Shown: one piece after another, positions 31,823 to 32,977 of the stretch
Layout: every line of letters begins with the position of its first letter
Position numbering within the stretch: position 1 is the first letter of the stretch
NCBI GenBank assembly: GCA_028066055.1
Contig: JALCBY010000012.1
Span: 91,660-124,636, forward strand
DNA from: Hyphomicrobiaceae bacterium
GTDB taxonomy: Bacteria; Pseudomonadota; Alphaproteobacteria; Rhizobiales; Methyloligellaceae
Reading direction: 5' to 3'
Length of the DNA stretch: 32,977 nucleotides
The notes under the pieces: model-generated
Database searches by the model: none
Seen by the model: only the letters and a program-made list of their open reading frames with translations
Told to the model about the DNA's origin: nothing
Position numbers and translations under genes: made by a program

Positions 31823-32977
31823 ATGTCCGCTCAACCAGAGGCTGTTCACGAAGAGTTTGACCTGTCACCGACCGGTGATCCCTGGCTCCTGACCCCGGGG
31901 CCCCTCACCACCTCGCCGACAGTGAAGGAGGCCATGCTCCACGACTATGGTTCGCGGGACACCCATTTCATCGCCGTGAATGCCCGGATGCGTGACCGGT
32001 TGGTGGGTATCGTCGACGGCGGAGACGACTATGCATGTGTCCCGCTTCAAGGCAGCGGGACGTTCGTCGTCGAGGCGATGCTTGGATGTTTCGTCGGGGC
32101 AGACGACAAGATTCTCATTCTCGTCAATGGTGCTTACGGCAAACGCATGGCGCGTATCTGCGAGGTCTACGGCCGGGATTTTGCCATACAGGAAACAGCT
32201 GAAGATGTGCCGGTCGACCCGCGAGCGCTGGACCGGACACTGGCGGACGATGAGGGCATCACCCATGTGGCCGTTGTCCATTGCGAAACGACGTCCGGTA
32301 TCCTCAATCCGATCGAAGAGGTCGCACAAGTGGTGCAGCGGCATGGACGCAGGCTGCTCATCGACGCCATGAGCGCCTTCGGCGCAATCCCCTTGAGCGC
32401 GCGCAAGGTTCCCTTCGACGCTGTCGTTGCGTCGTCCAACAAGTGCCTGGAAGGCGTGCCCGGCATGGGCTTCTGTATCGCCCGCAAGGACGCATTGAGT
32501 GCGACCAAGGGCAATTCGCCCTCGCTCAGTCTCGATCTCTACGACCAGTGGCAGGCGATGGAAGGAAACGGCCAGTGGCGCTTCACGCCGCCGACCCATT
32601 GCATCCTCGCATTCGACCAGGCGCTCGACGAGTTTGACGAAGAAGGCGGTGTTGCCGGGCGTGGTGGGCGCTACCGGGACAACTGCCGTATCCTCGTCGA
32701 GGGCATGCGCGAGCTTGGCTTCAAGACCTTGCTGCCAGACGCCATGCAGGCGCCGATCATCGTCACCTTCCATATGCCCACTGACCCGAAGTTCGATTTC
32801 CAGGACTTCTACGACCGGCTGCGTGTCCGCGGCTTTGTGATCTATCCGGGCAAGCTTACGGTCGCCGACTCCTTCCGTGTCGGTTGCATCGGGCGTCTTG
32901 GTGCGGATGAGATGCACGCCGCCCTCTCTGTCATCCGTTCGACGCTTGGCGAGATGGGCGTCACGAACTGCGCGCCG
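31823..32977 (+). CDS. phnW: 2-aminoethylphosphonate:pyruvate aminotransferase, C-terminal end at window edge
   Basis: The 385 codons to the right edge encode a PLP aminotransferase of class V. The opening LLTPGPLTTSPTVKEAMLHDYGSRD is typical of PhnW, which converts 2-aminoethylphosphonate and pyruvate to phosphonoacetaldehyde and alanine. Visible active-site residues are Asp181 (LLIDAMSAFGAIP), Lys207 (SSNKCLEGVPGMGF) as the PLP lysine, and Arg353 (FRVGCIG) for the carboxylate. The ATG at 31823 has a strong GGGAGGAGG upstream. No stop is reached, but the family core appears complete, so only a short tail or a fused domain (for example PhnX) is missing. The 20-residue N-terminal extension is slightly longer than usual. 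It would let the cell use phosphonate as P and N source. Confidence 0.92.
   Translation, partial: MSAQPEAVHEEFDLSPTGDPWLLTPGPLTTSPTVKEAMLHDYGSRDTHFIAVNARMRDRLVGIVDGGDDYACVPLQGSGTFVVEAMLGCFVGADDKILILVNGAYGKRMARICEVYGRDFAIQETAEDVPVDPRALDRTLADDEGITHVAVVHCETTSGILNPIEEVAQVVQRHGRRLLIDAMSAFGAIPLSARKVPFDAVVASSNKCLEGVPGMGFCIARKDALSATKGNSPSLSLDLYDQWQAMEGNGQWRFTPPTHCILAFDQALDEFDEEGGVAGRGGRYRDNCRILVEGMRELGFKTLLPDAMQAPIIVTFHMPTDPKFDFQDFYDRLRVRGFVIYPGKLTVADSFRVGCIGRLGADEMHAALSVIRSTLGEMGVTNCAP

Noticed and set aside
31865-32917. 350-codon minus-strand frame at the right end
   Set aside because: Antisense to phnW, which shows all class V aminotransferase motifs and a strong ribosome-binding site.

Overview
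The window (about 33 kb, GC-rich, dense genes with ATGA overlaps and short spacers) looks like chromosome of an alphaproteobacterium, most likely Hyphomicrobiales. Reasons: aerobic-type cobaltochelatase genes cobW-cobN-cobO, PlcP/Agt/BtaAB membrane-lipid remodelling genes, a zinc-less anti-sigma factor of a type common in this class, and gene order and codon use typical of the group. No rRNA, tRNA, insertion sequence, phage or CRISPR signal was seen.

Region 1 (1-9679, minus strand) is a cobalt/cobalamin locus. A canonical cobalamin riboswitch (7607-7799) precedes a HupE/UreJ-type metal permease, cobW, cobN and cobO. A second unit carries a 67-aa His-rich membrane protein and a CbiX-type chelatase cut by the left edge; its leader (about 1195-1290) resembles a degenerate cobalamin riboswitch. 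Upstream of the canonical riboswitch lies a two-gene BtuCD/FecCD-type ABC importer without a binding protein. Divergent from it (9816-11476) is a three-gene nitrile hydratase operon whose CTLCSC claw marks it as the cobalt type, so 11.5 kb is largely about acquiring and using cobalt.

Region 2 (11574-17702) is signalling and the cell envelope. It has a PilZ protein fused to a degenerate histidine kinase, then an ECF sigma factor, its membrane anti-sigma factor and a secreted subtilase in one operon, plus a separately transcribed secreted protein with a basic Pro-rich tail. The sigma operon and the secreted-protein gene share an almost identical promoter (TGAACC-N16-CGACTKA), and the anti-sigma factor ends in a domain that looks like a subtilase propeptide. 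Together they suggest a small protease-linked envelope stress regulon, the best candidate here for an undescribed system.

Region 3 (17798-22260) is a compact phosphorus-sparing lipid module: agt, plcP, btaA and btaB on the minus strand with dgkA divergent. PlcP would release diacylglycerol from phospholipids, Agt and BtaAB would turn it into glycolipid and betaine lipid, and DgkA could return it to phosphatidate.

Region 4 (22449-32977) holds an RND efflux pair (+), a minus-strand group of a membrane-anchored alpha/beta hydrolase, an APC amino-acid permease and a tightly coupled secreted protein of unknown function, a YqgE/AlgH protein with an unexpected signal peptide, and a 2-aminoethylphosphonate aminotransferase (phnW) that runs off the right edge. 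All functions are read from sequence motifs; no database search was possible.
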